From Clostridia bacterium (GTDB lineage: Bacteria; Bacillota_A; Clostridia; Christensenellales; Aristaeellaceae): a DNA stretch of 34,677 nt. The translations under genes and the position numbers were made by a program. Below the pieces are notes generated by a model. The model had not been told where the DNA came from. It did no database searches and saw only the letters and a list, made by a program, of their open reading frames with translations. The DNA is taken from positions 1 through 34,677 of the forward strand of contig JAFQEB010000140.1 in NCBI GenBank assembly GCA_017399225.1, written 5' to 3'. The stretch's first letter is position 1, and every line of letters begins with the position of its first letter. This document shows positions 14,636 to 21,647 of the stretch, piece by piece.

Positions 14636-15049
14636 TCAGCTCCTCAAGTTTTTTCGGATGGAAAGGATGTTGCGTCCGTTTTCGTACCGGTAGGTGATCT
14701 CATCCATGCTCTTGCGGACCATGAAGATGCCCAGCCCGCCGATGGCCCGCTCCTCCGCGGACAGCGTGATATCGGGATCGGCTGCCGCCAGGGGATCGTA
14801 GGGCACGCCCCCGTCGATGAAGGTGATCACCACGCTCAGCGGCTCGTCGATGACCTCCACCCGCACCGTCGCCTCGCCCACATCCGGGTTGTAGGCGTAG
14901 TGGGCGATGTTGCCGAAGAGCTCGTCAATGGCGATGTCGATCTGCATTTGCGCCTTCATCGGGCAGTCGAGGGCCTCCAATTGCTCGTTGACAAAGTCGG
15001 TCACCACACCGATGTTCTCCACCGTCGCGGCGATGGTCATTTCCTTCAT
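14636..15049 (-). CDS. RsbW-like anti-sigma/serine kinase ATPase
   Basis: A 137-residue GHKL (HATPase) protein of the RsbW/SpoIIAB type. The N-box is AIDELFGNIAHYAY (E43, N47), the G1 box FIDGGVPYDP (about 78-86) and the G2 box GGLGIFMVRKSMDEITY (104-120), all intact, so ATP binding is likely. Such proteins phosphorylate STAS antagonists and/or sequester a sigma factor. Its first codon overlaps the stop of the SpoIIE-type phosphatase gene (15046-15049), and the STAS gene is just upstream of that, so a complete kinase-phosphatase-antagonist switch is present. Its binding partner could be the ECF-like sigma at 6590-7060, but RsbW proteins usually bind group 3 sigma factors, so the target is uncertain. 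Confidence 0.88.
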   Translation of the reverse strand: MKEMTIAATVENIGVVTDFVNEQLEALDCPMKAQMQIDIAIDELFGNIAHYAYNPDVGEATVRVEVIDEPLSVVITFIDGGVPYDPLAAADPDITLSAEERAIGGLGIFMVRKSMDEITYRYENGRNILSIRKNLRS

Positions 15050-16881
15050 GCCTGCACCTCCTCAGCCTGCGGGCCGTGCCAGGTCAGGCACAGCATGGTG
15101 ATGTCGTCAAACTGCTCGGCCTCGCCGACAAAGGCGTCCACATCTGCCTTGACGGCTTCGCACACGTCCTTCGCGGACTTGCCCGCCTGCCCGTTCATCA
15201 GCGCCAGCAGACGATTTTCGCCGTACAGCTGCTGGGCCGCGTCGGTGGCCTCGGTCACGCCGTCGGTGTACAGGAAGATCGTGTCCCCCGGTTGCAACTG
15301 CATTTCGAACCGGCGGTACCGGATGCCCTCCATGCCCGCCAGAACGAAGCCCGCGCGGGTCTTGTGGTACCGGAACTCGCCGTCCTGCTTCACCAGCGGC
15401 GGGTTGTGCCCCGCGTTGGCAAAGGTCAGATGGCCCGTCTTCACGTTCAAAAGGCCCATCCAGGCGGTGACGAACATGCCCGCGTCGTTGCCCTCGCACA
15501 GCTTTTCATTGGCGGTGGTGAACACCGTTTCCACGCTCATGCCGGATTCGGCGCAGCTCTTGAGCAGGGTCTTGGACTGCATCATGAACATGGCCGCCGG
15601 GATGCCCTTGCCACTCACGTCCGCGACCAGGAAGGCCAGGGTGTCCTCGTCGACAAAGTAGAAGTCGTAGAAGTCGCCGCCCACCTCTTTCGCGGTGAAC
15701 ATGGCCGCATGGATATCAAACTCCCTGCGGCCCGGATAGGGCGGGAACACCGAGGGCATGGCGGAATGCTGGATCGCCTTGGCAAAGGCCAGCTCCGCGT
15801 CAATGCGGGCGGCCGCGTCGGCAATGTAGCGCTTGAGCGTATCGACGGTAGAATTGATATCGTTGGACAGATCGTCAAACTCCACATGACTGCGGACGTT
15901 GACCACCGTGTCCAGCTTACCCTCGGTGATGGCGGAGAGGGAATCGTTGATCTGGTAGATGTTGTTGACCACCAGCTTCTTCACCAGCACGAAGATCATC
16001 ACGAACAGCGCGGCGAAGACGACGATCTGCATCGACGTGGTAACGCCCACGGACACGTTGCGGGAAAGGGCCGCCTCGCTTCGCGGCATCACAGCCACGA
16101 CGCAGTAGCCCTCGGCGGTGTGGTATATGCAGTAGCTGGGCCGTCCGTAAACCTGCGCGACAAAGATCTCATTCTCCGGCATGGTCGCCGTATCGATCCA
16201 GATGCCGGTCACATCCAGATTCTTGCCTTCATTGCCGTAGCGGTCACTGACGATGTTCCAGTTTTCATCCGCGATGATGATGCAGCCACCCTCGCCGACG
16301 TGGCGGTTGCGGGTCACGCCGACGACGAATTCGTCGATGTCCCGCTGGAAGCGCTCAGCGCCGTAGCCCACCTGCACAAACCCGCCCCGCTCCAGCGTCA
16401 CGCCGCCGTATTTGCGGGAGATGGTCGCGTCATAGGACACGGGCTGGTAGCTCTGCACATAGGCCGTTTCGCCCGACAGCAGCGCCATGAACTCCGCAGA
16501 CTGGGTGCCGTTGCGCATGTCGTAGTTCATGAAATCCAGGTAGGTGGTGGCGGTGATGAAGCCGTTTTCGTCGATGACGTTGATCTCCGTCACGTCGTAT
16601 CGTTCCATCAGCGCGGGCAACGCAGCGGAGTCGATGACGTCCATCGCGTTCAGCTCGCCGGCGATCTCCCCGGCCAGGGTCAGCAGATGCTCATCCGAGG
16701 CGTCGATGATGTCCTCTCGCACGTCGGAGAGGTTCAGTTTCAGTAGGCTGATGGCGTTGTTCTCCGACAGGCGGGTCTGGATCAGCCACAAAAACGCCGT
16801 GGTCGCCAGAAATGCAATGGCCACCAGGATCAGCAGCCACCGTTGGAAGGATTGGGATATCCGCGTTCTCTTCTTCATCAT
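15046..16881 (-). CDS. Membrane-bound SpoIIE/RsbU-type serine phosphatase with sensor domain
   Basis: A 611-residue receptor phosphatase. Transmembrane helix 1 (about residues 14-34) is followed by a large extracellular Cache-like sensor (about 40-280, including ERYDVTEINVIDENGFITAT). Then come helix 2 (about 283-305), a HAMP linker (about 306-365) and a PP2C-type SpoIIE domain (about 380-600). Metal-binding acidic motifs are present: KEVGGDFYDF, VADVSGKGIPAAMFM, LYTDGVTEA and FDDITML. It would dephosphorylate the STAS protein encoded 3 nt upstream and thereby release the target of the RsbW-like kinase encoded immediately downstream. The extracellular domain suggests control by an external ligand. 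The ATG at 16881 has only a weak site, suggesting coupling to the STAS gene. Confidence 0.92.
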   Translation of the reverse strand: MMKKRTRISQSFQRWLLILVAIAFLATTAFLWLIQTRLSENNAISLLKLNLSDVREDIIDASDEHLLTLAGEIAGELNAMDVIDSAALPALMERYDVTEINVIDENGFITATTYLDFMNYDMRNGTQSAEFMALLSGETAYVQSYQPVSYDATISRKYGGVTLERGGFVQVGYGAERFQRDIDEFVVGVTRNRHVGEGGCIIIADENWNIVSDRYGNEGKNLDVTGIWIDTATMPENEIFVAQVYGRPSYCIYHTAEGYCVVAVMPRSEAALSRNVSVGVTTSMQIVVFAALFVMIFVLVKKLVVNNIYQINDSLSAITEGKLDTVVNVRSHVEFDDLSNDINSTVDTLKRYIADAAARIDAELAFAKAIQHSAMPSVFPPYPGRREFDIHAAMFTAKEVGGDFYDFYFVDEDTLAFLVADVSGKGIPAAMFMMQSKTLLKSCAESGMSVETVFTTANEKLCEGNDAGMFVTAWMGLLNVKTGHLTFANAGHNPPLVKQDGEFRYHKTRAGFVLAGMEGIRYRRFEMQLQPGDTIFLYTDGVTEATDAAQQLYGENRLLALMNGQAGKSAKDVCEAVKADVDAFVGEAEQFDDITMLCLTWHGPQAEEVQA

Positions 16882-16884
16882 GTT

Positions 16885-17181
16885 TTACTCAATCGTCAGA
16901 ATGTCGCTGAAGCCCGTCACGTCAAAGATCTCGGCGATCGTTTCGTTCACATGGCGCACGACCATGTCGCCCTGCCTGTTCATGGTCTTCTGCGCCGCCA
17001 GCAGCACACGCAGGCCCGCAGAGGACAGGTACTCCAGCCCGGCAAAATCCAGCACCAGATGAGCAACGCCATCCAGGCTTGCCTTCAGCTCCGCCTCCAG
17101 CTGAGGGGCGGTGGTGGTGTCCAAACGGCCGGTGAGGGTGATGGTCAGATCAGCAGCATTGAGGTTCTTTTCGATGGTCAT
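16885..17181 (-). CDS. STAS-domain anti-sigma factor antagonist
   Basis: A 98-residue stand-alone STAS protein (MTIEKNLNAADLTITLTGRL). The region around the phosphorylatable serine, LEYLSSAGLRVLL (S53/S54), is conserved, and DFAGL precedes it as in SpoIIAA/RsbV-type antagonists. In its unphosphorylated state such a protein binds the RsbW-type kinase. The ATG follows AAAAAGGAG with a 9-nt spacing. It sits between the ABC ATPase (43 nt away) and the phosphatase (3 nt), completing the partner-switching module. Confidence 0.93.
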   Translation of the reverse strand: MTIEKNLNAADLTITLTGRLDTTTAPQLEAELKASLDGVAHLVLDFAGLEYLSSAGLRVLLAAQKTMNRQGDMVVRHVNETIAEIFDVTGFSDILTIE

Positions 17182-17224
17182 GATAAATCGCTCCTTTTTG
17201 TTGTGTGGGATCGCGGCGGCAGCC

Positions 17225-18316
17225 TCAGCGGATGGTCACGTCCACCTGATTGGTCATGCCGTCTTCGTCGATGGGGGCATAGGCGATCTGCTCGGCGGCG
17301 TTGCGAACCAGCGCCAGGGACAGCGCATTGTCCGAGTCCGCCGGATTAAAGGCGGGGCCGGAATAGCGCAGGCGCATGGTCATTCGCTCCTCCTGGGGCG
17401 CGTATGAGCAGGTGAGCAGCAGGCCGAAGCGTTCCGGCAGCTGCGGCAGGAGGATCTGCACGCACAGTTCCTCGAACACGGACTGGGCGCGGTAGATCGT
17501 CTTCTGGGAGATCTGATGGCGGCGGCCGAATTCCTCGATGTCGGTCATCAGGCCGATGAAGTCAAAGTCCCGGGAGCCGATGTGCTTCTCATACACCTTC
17601 AGGCGGCGGATGAAGCGGATAGTCTTCTCCTTCTTCGGGTGGTCGAAGATCTCCTCCGGCGTGCCCTCCTCGTAAATGCCGCCCTCGTCCATGTAGAACA
17701 CGCGGTTGGCCACCTCGCGGGCAAAGGACATCTCGTGGGTGACGATCATCATCGTCAGCCCCCTGCGGGCCAGGTCGCGGATGACGGACTGCACCTCGCC
17801 CACCATCGTGGGATCCAGGGCGGAGGTGGGTTCGTCAAAGAGGATGATCTCCGGCTCCATGGCCAGGGTGCGGGCGATAGCCACGCGCTGCTTCTGGCCG
17901 CCGGAGAGGTTATCGGGGTAGACGAAGGCCTTGTCCTTCAAGCCTACCGTGCGCAGCAGCTGCATCCCCTCGTCATAGGCCTGCTGCTTGGATTTCCCCA
18001 GCAGATCCACCGGGGCCTTCATGATGTTCTCGATCACCGTCAGGTGCGGGAAAAGGTTGAAGGACTGGAACACCATGCCCATCTTGCGGCGGACCTTGCT
18101 CACGTCGCACTTCTTGTCGGTGATGCACTGATCCTTCACCCAGATTTCACCGGAGGTCGGCGTTTCCAGCATATTGATGCAGCGGATCAGGGTGGATTTG
18201 CCCGTGCCGGAGGGGCCGATGATGGAGATGACGTCGCCCCGGTGGATATCGGTATTCACGTCCTTCAGCGGGGTCACGTTGGGGTATGTCTTTTGCAGAT
18301 GGCGGATCCGGATCAT
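17225..18316 (-). CDS. Amino-acid-type ABC ATPase fused to a degenerate GHKL domain
   Basis: A 363-residue protein. Residues 1 to about 245 are a polar-amino-acid uptake ATPase (GlnQ/HisP type): Walker A GPSGTGKST, Q-loop VFQSFNLFPHLTV, signature LSGGQKQRVAIA, Walker B IILFDEPTSALDP and H-loop IVTHEM. The last 118 residues are not part of that family. They have a helix QKTIYRAQSVFEELCVQI like an N-box helix, then YSGPAFNPADSD, then SLALVRNAAEQIAYAPIDED, which follow the order of G1 and G2 boxes of RsbW-type ATPases but lack the Asp and Gly residues needed to bind ATP. The gene overlaps the permease gene by 4 nt (ATGA). A physical link between nutrient uptake and the partner switch in the same operon is suggested. 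The ATPase is certain; the tail assignment is inference. Confidence 0.88.
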   Translation of the reverse strand: MIRIRHLQKTYPNVTPLKDVNTDIHRGDVISIIGPSGTGKSTLIRCINMLETPTSGEIWVKDQCITDKKCDVSKVRRKMGMVFQSFNLFPHLTVIENIMKAPVDLLGKSKQQAYDEGMQLLRTVGLKDKAFVYPDNLSGGQKQRVAIARTLAMEPEIILFDEPTSALDPTMVGEVQSVIRDLARRGLTMMIVTHEMSFAREVANRVFYMDEGGIYEEGTPEEIFDHPKKEKTIRFIRRLKVYEKHIGSRDFDFIGLMTDIEEFGRRHQISQKTIYRAQSVFEELCVQILLPQLPERFGLLLTCSYAPQEERMTMRLRYSGPAFNPADSDNALSLALVRNAAEQIAYAPIDEDGMTNQVDVTIR

Positions 18317-20526
18317 CGTACCACCCCCTTCAGGATGCTTTCGTTTTTGCGCCTGTGATGATCCAGCCGCTGCTGCACCCGGCCCAGCAATGCCGCTGCG
18401 CCCCAGGTGATCAGGAAGTAGATGGCCGCCACGGCCAGCAGCGGGAACATGGCTTCATAGGTGTTGCTGCGGATGATATCGCCCATCTTGGTCAGGTCGT
18501 TCACGGCGATATAGCCCACCACCGAGGTCGCCTTGATCAGCCCGACGACCTCGCCCGTATAGGTGGGCAGGAAGGTCTTCATGGCCTGGGGCAGGATGAT
18601 CCGGAAGAACGCCTGGCTGCGGGTATAGCCCAGAGCGTAGGCCGCTTCGGTCTGGCCCCGGTCAATGCCCTCGACGCACAGAGTCAGATGCCCGTAGACG
18701 AAGGAGCCGAAGGTCAGTGAGAAGCCGATGATCGCTACCAGCAGGCTGCTGATATCCGACTTGCCGAAGAAGACGTAGAACAGGATCATCAGCACCACCA
18801 GCATGGGCGTGCCGGCGATGATCCGGGCATAGACGCGGGTGATGACCTTCGTCGGTACGGATACGGCACGGTATTCCGACCGGGCCAGCATATACAGTGC
18901 GAAGCCCAGGATGCTGCCGCCCGCCGCAGAGCAGACGCTGATGACCACCGTGACGACCACGCCTTCGGCGATCAGCTTCCACCGGTCCTCACGGATAAAG
19001 GTCTTCTCGAAGCTCTCCTGAAGGGATTCCCACAGGCTGATCTCCTCCGCAGCTTCCTCGTAGATGACCATCACCACGTCCGCGATCACATACGGCTCGC
19101 AGAAGTTGACGCTTTCCTTGCGTTCCTCGGTCATATAGATGCCGCAGGACACCACGTCGTACTTGCCGGACTTGAGCCCCGCCACGCCCGCCGTCCACTG
19201 GGCGGATTCAAAGACAGGGTTGTATCCATATGCCTCGCAGAAGCGGTACAGCAGCTCGATCTCAAAGCCTGCGTACTCATTGTTGAGCAGGTACACAAAG
19301 GGCTTTCGGGACAGATCCACCGCGATCTTCAGTTCTCTGCCGCCAGACAGATCAGGCAGCACCGGCGCCTGGTCGGGCTCGGTCTCGCCGCACCAGGCCT
19401 CCCACATGCTGTCATACACGCCGTTTTCGCGGATCTGCGCAAGGAACGCATTCACCTCCGCCTGCAGCCGGTCGCCCATGTCGTTCTTGCCAAAGGCGAT
19501 GCCGATCTCCACCGTGCGGTCCGGCACCGGGATCCACGACAGCCGATCGTCCGTGCGGGCCACCGCACTCAGGTTGGGGATATCCAGCAGGAAGCCGTCG
19601 ATCTTGCCCTGCTTGACGCACTGGAACAGGTCGTTGAAGGAGGGGTAGGAGTCCCGACGCGCCTGGGGGAAAAGCTCCTTCGAAATGCCGTCGTAGAGCG
19701 AGCCGTCGATCACGCCCAGGGTCGCGTTGGCGAAGTCCTCCAGCGTGCGCTTGCCGTTAGTCTCAGCGGGGATCACCAGCACGATCTCCTCCTTGTGATA
19801 AGGATCGGAGAAGATCATGGTCTCCCGGCGCTCTGCCGTGATGGTGACGCCGGAGCCGGCCATATCGTAGCGGCCCTGCTCGATGCCGGCCAGCAGACCG
19901 CCGAAGGTGGTGTTTTCCACCACCAGCTCATACCCATAGGCCTGGGCAAAGAACGTCATCAGCTCCACGTCAAAGCCGGTGAACTGCCCGTTTTTGATGT
20001 AGGTAAAGGGCTTCACGGAGGGCTCGATAGCAAAGAGGATACGGCCCTTTTCACCGGTAAACCCATCCACGGGGAGGAGCTCCTCCGGCTCGCCGTCGCC
20101 GAACCACCGCGCCTTCTGCGCTTCCATCCGGCCGCTTTCGGTGAACTCGCGCAGGAACCGGTTGAAATCCTGCCGCATCTGATCCGGCGCATCCTTTCCG
20201 AAGAGCATGCCGTATTCGCTGATCAGCAGCGGCTCCTGCATCCGCGTGAAAGCCATCCCTTCCCGCTTCATCGCGAGGTACACCGGTTCCTCGGTGGCAA
20301 AGGCCTCCAGCCTGCCGGCTTCCAGCGCCATGGCAAGATCCGTGGTGCTGTTATACTCAATGACGGAGGCCTCCGGCAGCACCTGCGGCAGTATCTGTGC
20401 CTGCACAGACCCGATCGTTGCGCCGATACGGGCATGGGCCAGATCCTGGATCCCGCTTTCCGCCGCCTGCGCCGGAAGGAGTCCCATGCACAGCAGCGCC
20501 AACAGGATACATATCATTCGTTTCAT
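18313..20526 (-). CDS. Fused substrate-binding/permease protein with split binding domain
   Basis: A 737-residue amino-acid ABC transporter subunit. The signal peptide is MKRMICILLALLCMGLLPAQ (about 1-21). Residues 26-143 resemble lobe 2 of a type-3 substrate-binding protein (ARIGATIGSVQAQ..., ALEAGRLEAFATEEPV, YGMLFGK, RWFGDG). Residues 160-380 are a complete binding domain (ILFAIEPSVKPFTYIKNGQF to WEAWCG). Residues 397-490 resemble lobe 1 only (IAVDLSRKPFVYLLNNEYAG to FCEPYVIADVV). The permease domain (about 515-725) follows, with the EAA loop EAAYALGYTRSQAFFRIILP. The split outer lobes could pair into a second, permuted binding site. The ATG at 20524-20526 follows AGAGGAAAATTC and begins the signal peptide; the open frame upstream is not coding. 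It is the first gene after the promoter at 20653-20681. Confidence 0.9.
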   Translation of the reverse strand: MKRMICILLALLCMGLLPAQAAESGIQDLAHARIGATIGSVQAQILPQVLPEASVIEYNSTTDLAMALEAGRLEAFATEEPVYLAMKREGMAFTRMQEPLLISEYGMLFGKDAPDQMRQDFNRFLREFTESGRMEAQKARWFGDGEPEELLPVDGFTGEKGRILFAIEPSVKPFTYIKNGQFTGFDVELMTFFAQAYGYELVVENTTFGGLLAGIEQGRYDMAGSGVTITAERRETMIFSDPYHKEEIVLVIPAETNGKRTLEDFANATLGVIDGSLYDGISKELFPQARRDSYPSFNDLFQCVKQGKIDGFLLDIPNLSAVARTDDRLSWIPVPDRTVEIGIAFGKNDMGDRLQAEVNAFLAQIRENGVYDSMWEAWCGETEPDQAPVLPDLSGGRELKIAVDLSRKPFVYLLNNEYAGFEIELLYRFCEAYGYNPVFESAQWTAGVAGLKSGKYDVVSCGIYMTEERKESVNFCEPYVIADVVMVIYEEAAEEISLWESLQESFEKTFIREDRWKLIAEGVVVTVVISVCSAAGGSILGFALYMLARSEYRAVSVPTKVITRVYARIIAGTPMLVVLMILFYVFFGKSDISSLLVAIIGFSLTFGSFVYGHLTLCVEGIDRGQTEAAYALGYTRSQAFFRIILPQAMKTFLPTYTGEVVGLIKATSVVGYIAVNDLTKMGDIIRSNTYEAMFPLLAVAAIYFLITWGAAALLGRVQQRLDHHRRKNESILKGVVR

Positions 20527-20652
20527 GAATTTTCCTCTTTTCCCAGGAGGCAACGGCTTCCGGGCGACCGTCCGTGATGTCGCGCGTGCCTGTGGTTTCA
20601 GTTTTCGCTCGGTTCCTGCCGATTCCAGAATTCTCGTCAGGGTTTCCACATA

Positions 20653-20681
20653 ATTATACCAAATAACTTCCGTTTTGTGAA
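20653..20681 (-). promoter_or_regulatory. Strong sigma-A promoter of the transporter/switch/export run
   Basis: On the minus strand: -35 TTCACA (20676-20681), a 17-nt spacer, and a perfect -10 TATAAT (20653-20658). The 127-nt leader to the start codon at 20526 lacks an evident riboswitch. The rest of the gap 20527-20842 holds this promoter and the yunB terminator. Confidence 0.8.
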
Positions 20682-20737
20682 TCCTTTTTTGCAGCCATGG
20701 AAAACGCTTGCTCCAGCTGCCGTTTTCACCTCCATGC

Positions 20738-20763
20738 AAAACGCCCTGCACAGCGGCAGGGCG
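20738..20763 (-). terminator. Terminator after yunB
   Basis: On the minus strand, CGCCCTG and CAGGGCG (20742-20763, 7-bp stem) are followed by TTTTGC. A second hairpin, CGGCTGC/GCAGCCG at 20771-20789, lies just before it. Confidence 0.6.
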
Positions 20764-20842
20764 CAGGCAACGGCTGCTGTTTGCAGCCGCACAGGTGCTG
20801 GGTGAACATGGGGGCGTTTTTTCAATGCCGCACTTCGGGGCT

Positions 20843-21508
20843 TCATGGCACCAGATCGAGCATATCCATGTCGTTGCCCACGTCCGTAAAGGTGTCCGGC
20901 ACCTCGCCTACGATGATGCTCTCTGCCATGGCCACCTGGGTGGTCACCTCCACCTTCTGCGCGCCGGTGGGGATCACCAGCTGCACCTGGGCGGTCAGCT
21001 GCAGGGAGATGCGGTGCCGGGTCTGGTTGATGCCCGCGGTCTGGAAATCGGTGTGGAACTCCGCATGGACGCTCCCCACCGGCAGCACGCGCACCTCGAT
21101 CTTCGGCCCGGCGCCGGCAAAGAGCGTCAGCCCCAGCGCGCTTCCCAGGGGCACCTTCACCGTCTGATCTCCGCGGTTTTGCAGCTTCTCCTGGGCCATC
21201 AGGCTCACCCGGGAGGCCAGGCGGTTCATCTCCGGCGTGTTGGCCTGGATCAGCCGTACCTGCTCGCTCTCGTCCCGGACGACGGTCATCAGGCTGTCGT
21301 AGGTCACCCCGCCGGCGGACAGCAGCTCGGAGGCCGACTGGTTGAGCACCTGCACCGCCATCGCCCGGGCCTGGGCCTGGGCAAGGGAGAGCACCACCTT
21401 CGTCAGGTTCCGCTCGATCAGCACCATCGCCGCGATCAGCACAGCCAGGCAGAGCAAAACGCAGCCCGCCGCCGTCCGCACGCGGAGTTTCATTCCCCTT
21501 GCAGACAT
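20843..21508 (-). CDS. yunB: Sporulation protein YunB
   Basis: A 221-residue protein with an N-terminal transmembrane helix (about 13-32, AGCVLLCLAVLIAAMVLIE) and an extracytoplasmic domain. It matches YunB in length and landmarks: AMAVQVLNQSASELL, VTYDSLMTVVRDES, LASRVSLMAQEKLQ, VPLGSALGL and the end region VPDTFTDVG. YunB is needed for normal sporulation in Bacillus and is known from spore-forming Firmicutes, though its biochemical role is unclear. The start follows AAGGAGG with a 7-nt spacing. It is divergent from the PBP gene, and its promoter was not identified; a sporulation sigma factor would be expected. Its presence points to a spore-forming lineage. Confidence 0.9.
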   Translation of the reverse strand: MSARGMKLRVRTAAGCVLLCLAVLIAAMVLIERNLTKVVLSLAQAQARAMAVQVLNQSASELLSAGGVTYDSLMTVVRDESEQVRLIQANTPEMNRLASRVSLMAQEKLQNRGDQTVKVPLGSALGLTLFAGAGPKIEVRVLPVGSVHAEFHTDFQTAGINQTRHRISLQLTAQVQLVIPTGAQKVEVTTQVAMAESIIVGEVPDTFTDVGNDMDMLDLVP

Positions 21509-21566
21509 TTGCCCGCCTCCTTCGTTATATTGTCAGGCAGCCGCCCGAAGGTTGTGAAGCGGGCGG

Positions 21567-21595
21567 TTGTGCCCGGAGATATTTCGTGCTATAAT
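21567..21595 (+). promoter_or_regulatory. Sigma-A-type promoter for the PBP gene
   Basis: -35 TTGTGC (21567-21572), a 17-nt spacer, and -10 TATAAT (21590-21595) with extended TGC before it. The 10 nt ATATTTCGTG upstream of the -10 also occur at the SCIFF promoter (32383-32392). Confidence 0.7.
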
Positions 21596-21647
21596 TATGA
21601 TGATGGATTATGCCATTATGCCTGATTTGTTGAAAGGAGGCAGTTCC

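Noticed and set aside
20207..20751. Longer start for the substrate-binding/permease protein (75 extra residues)
   Set aside because: The extra part lies across the promoter region and lacks a ribosome binding site. The ATG at 20526 begins a clear signal peptide after AGAGGAAA.
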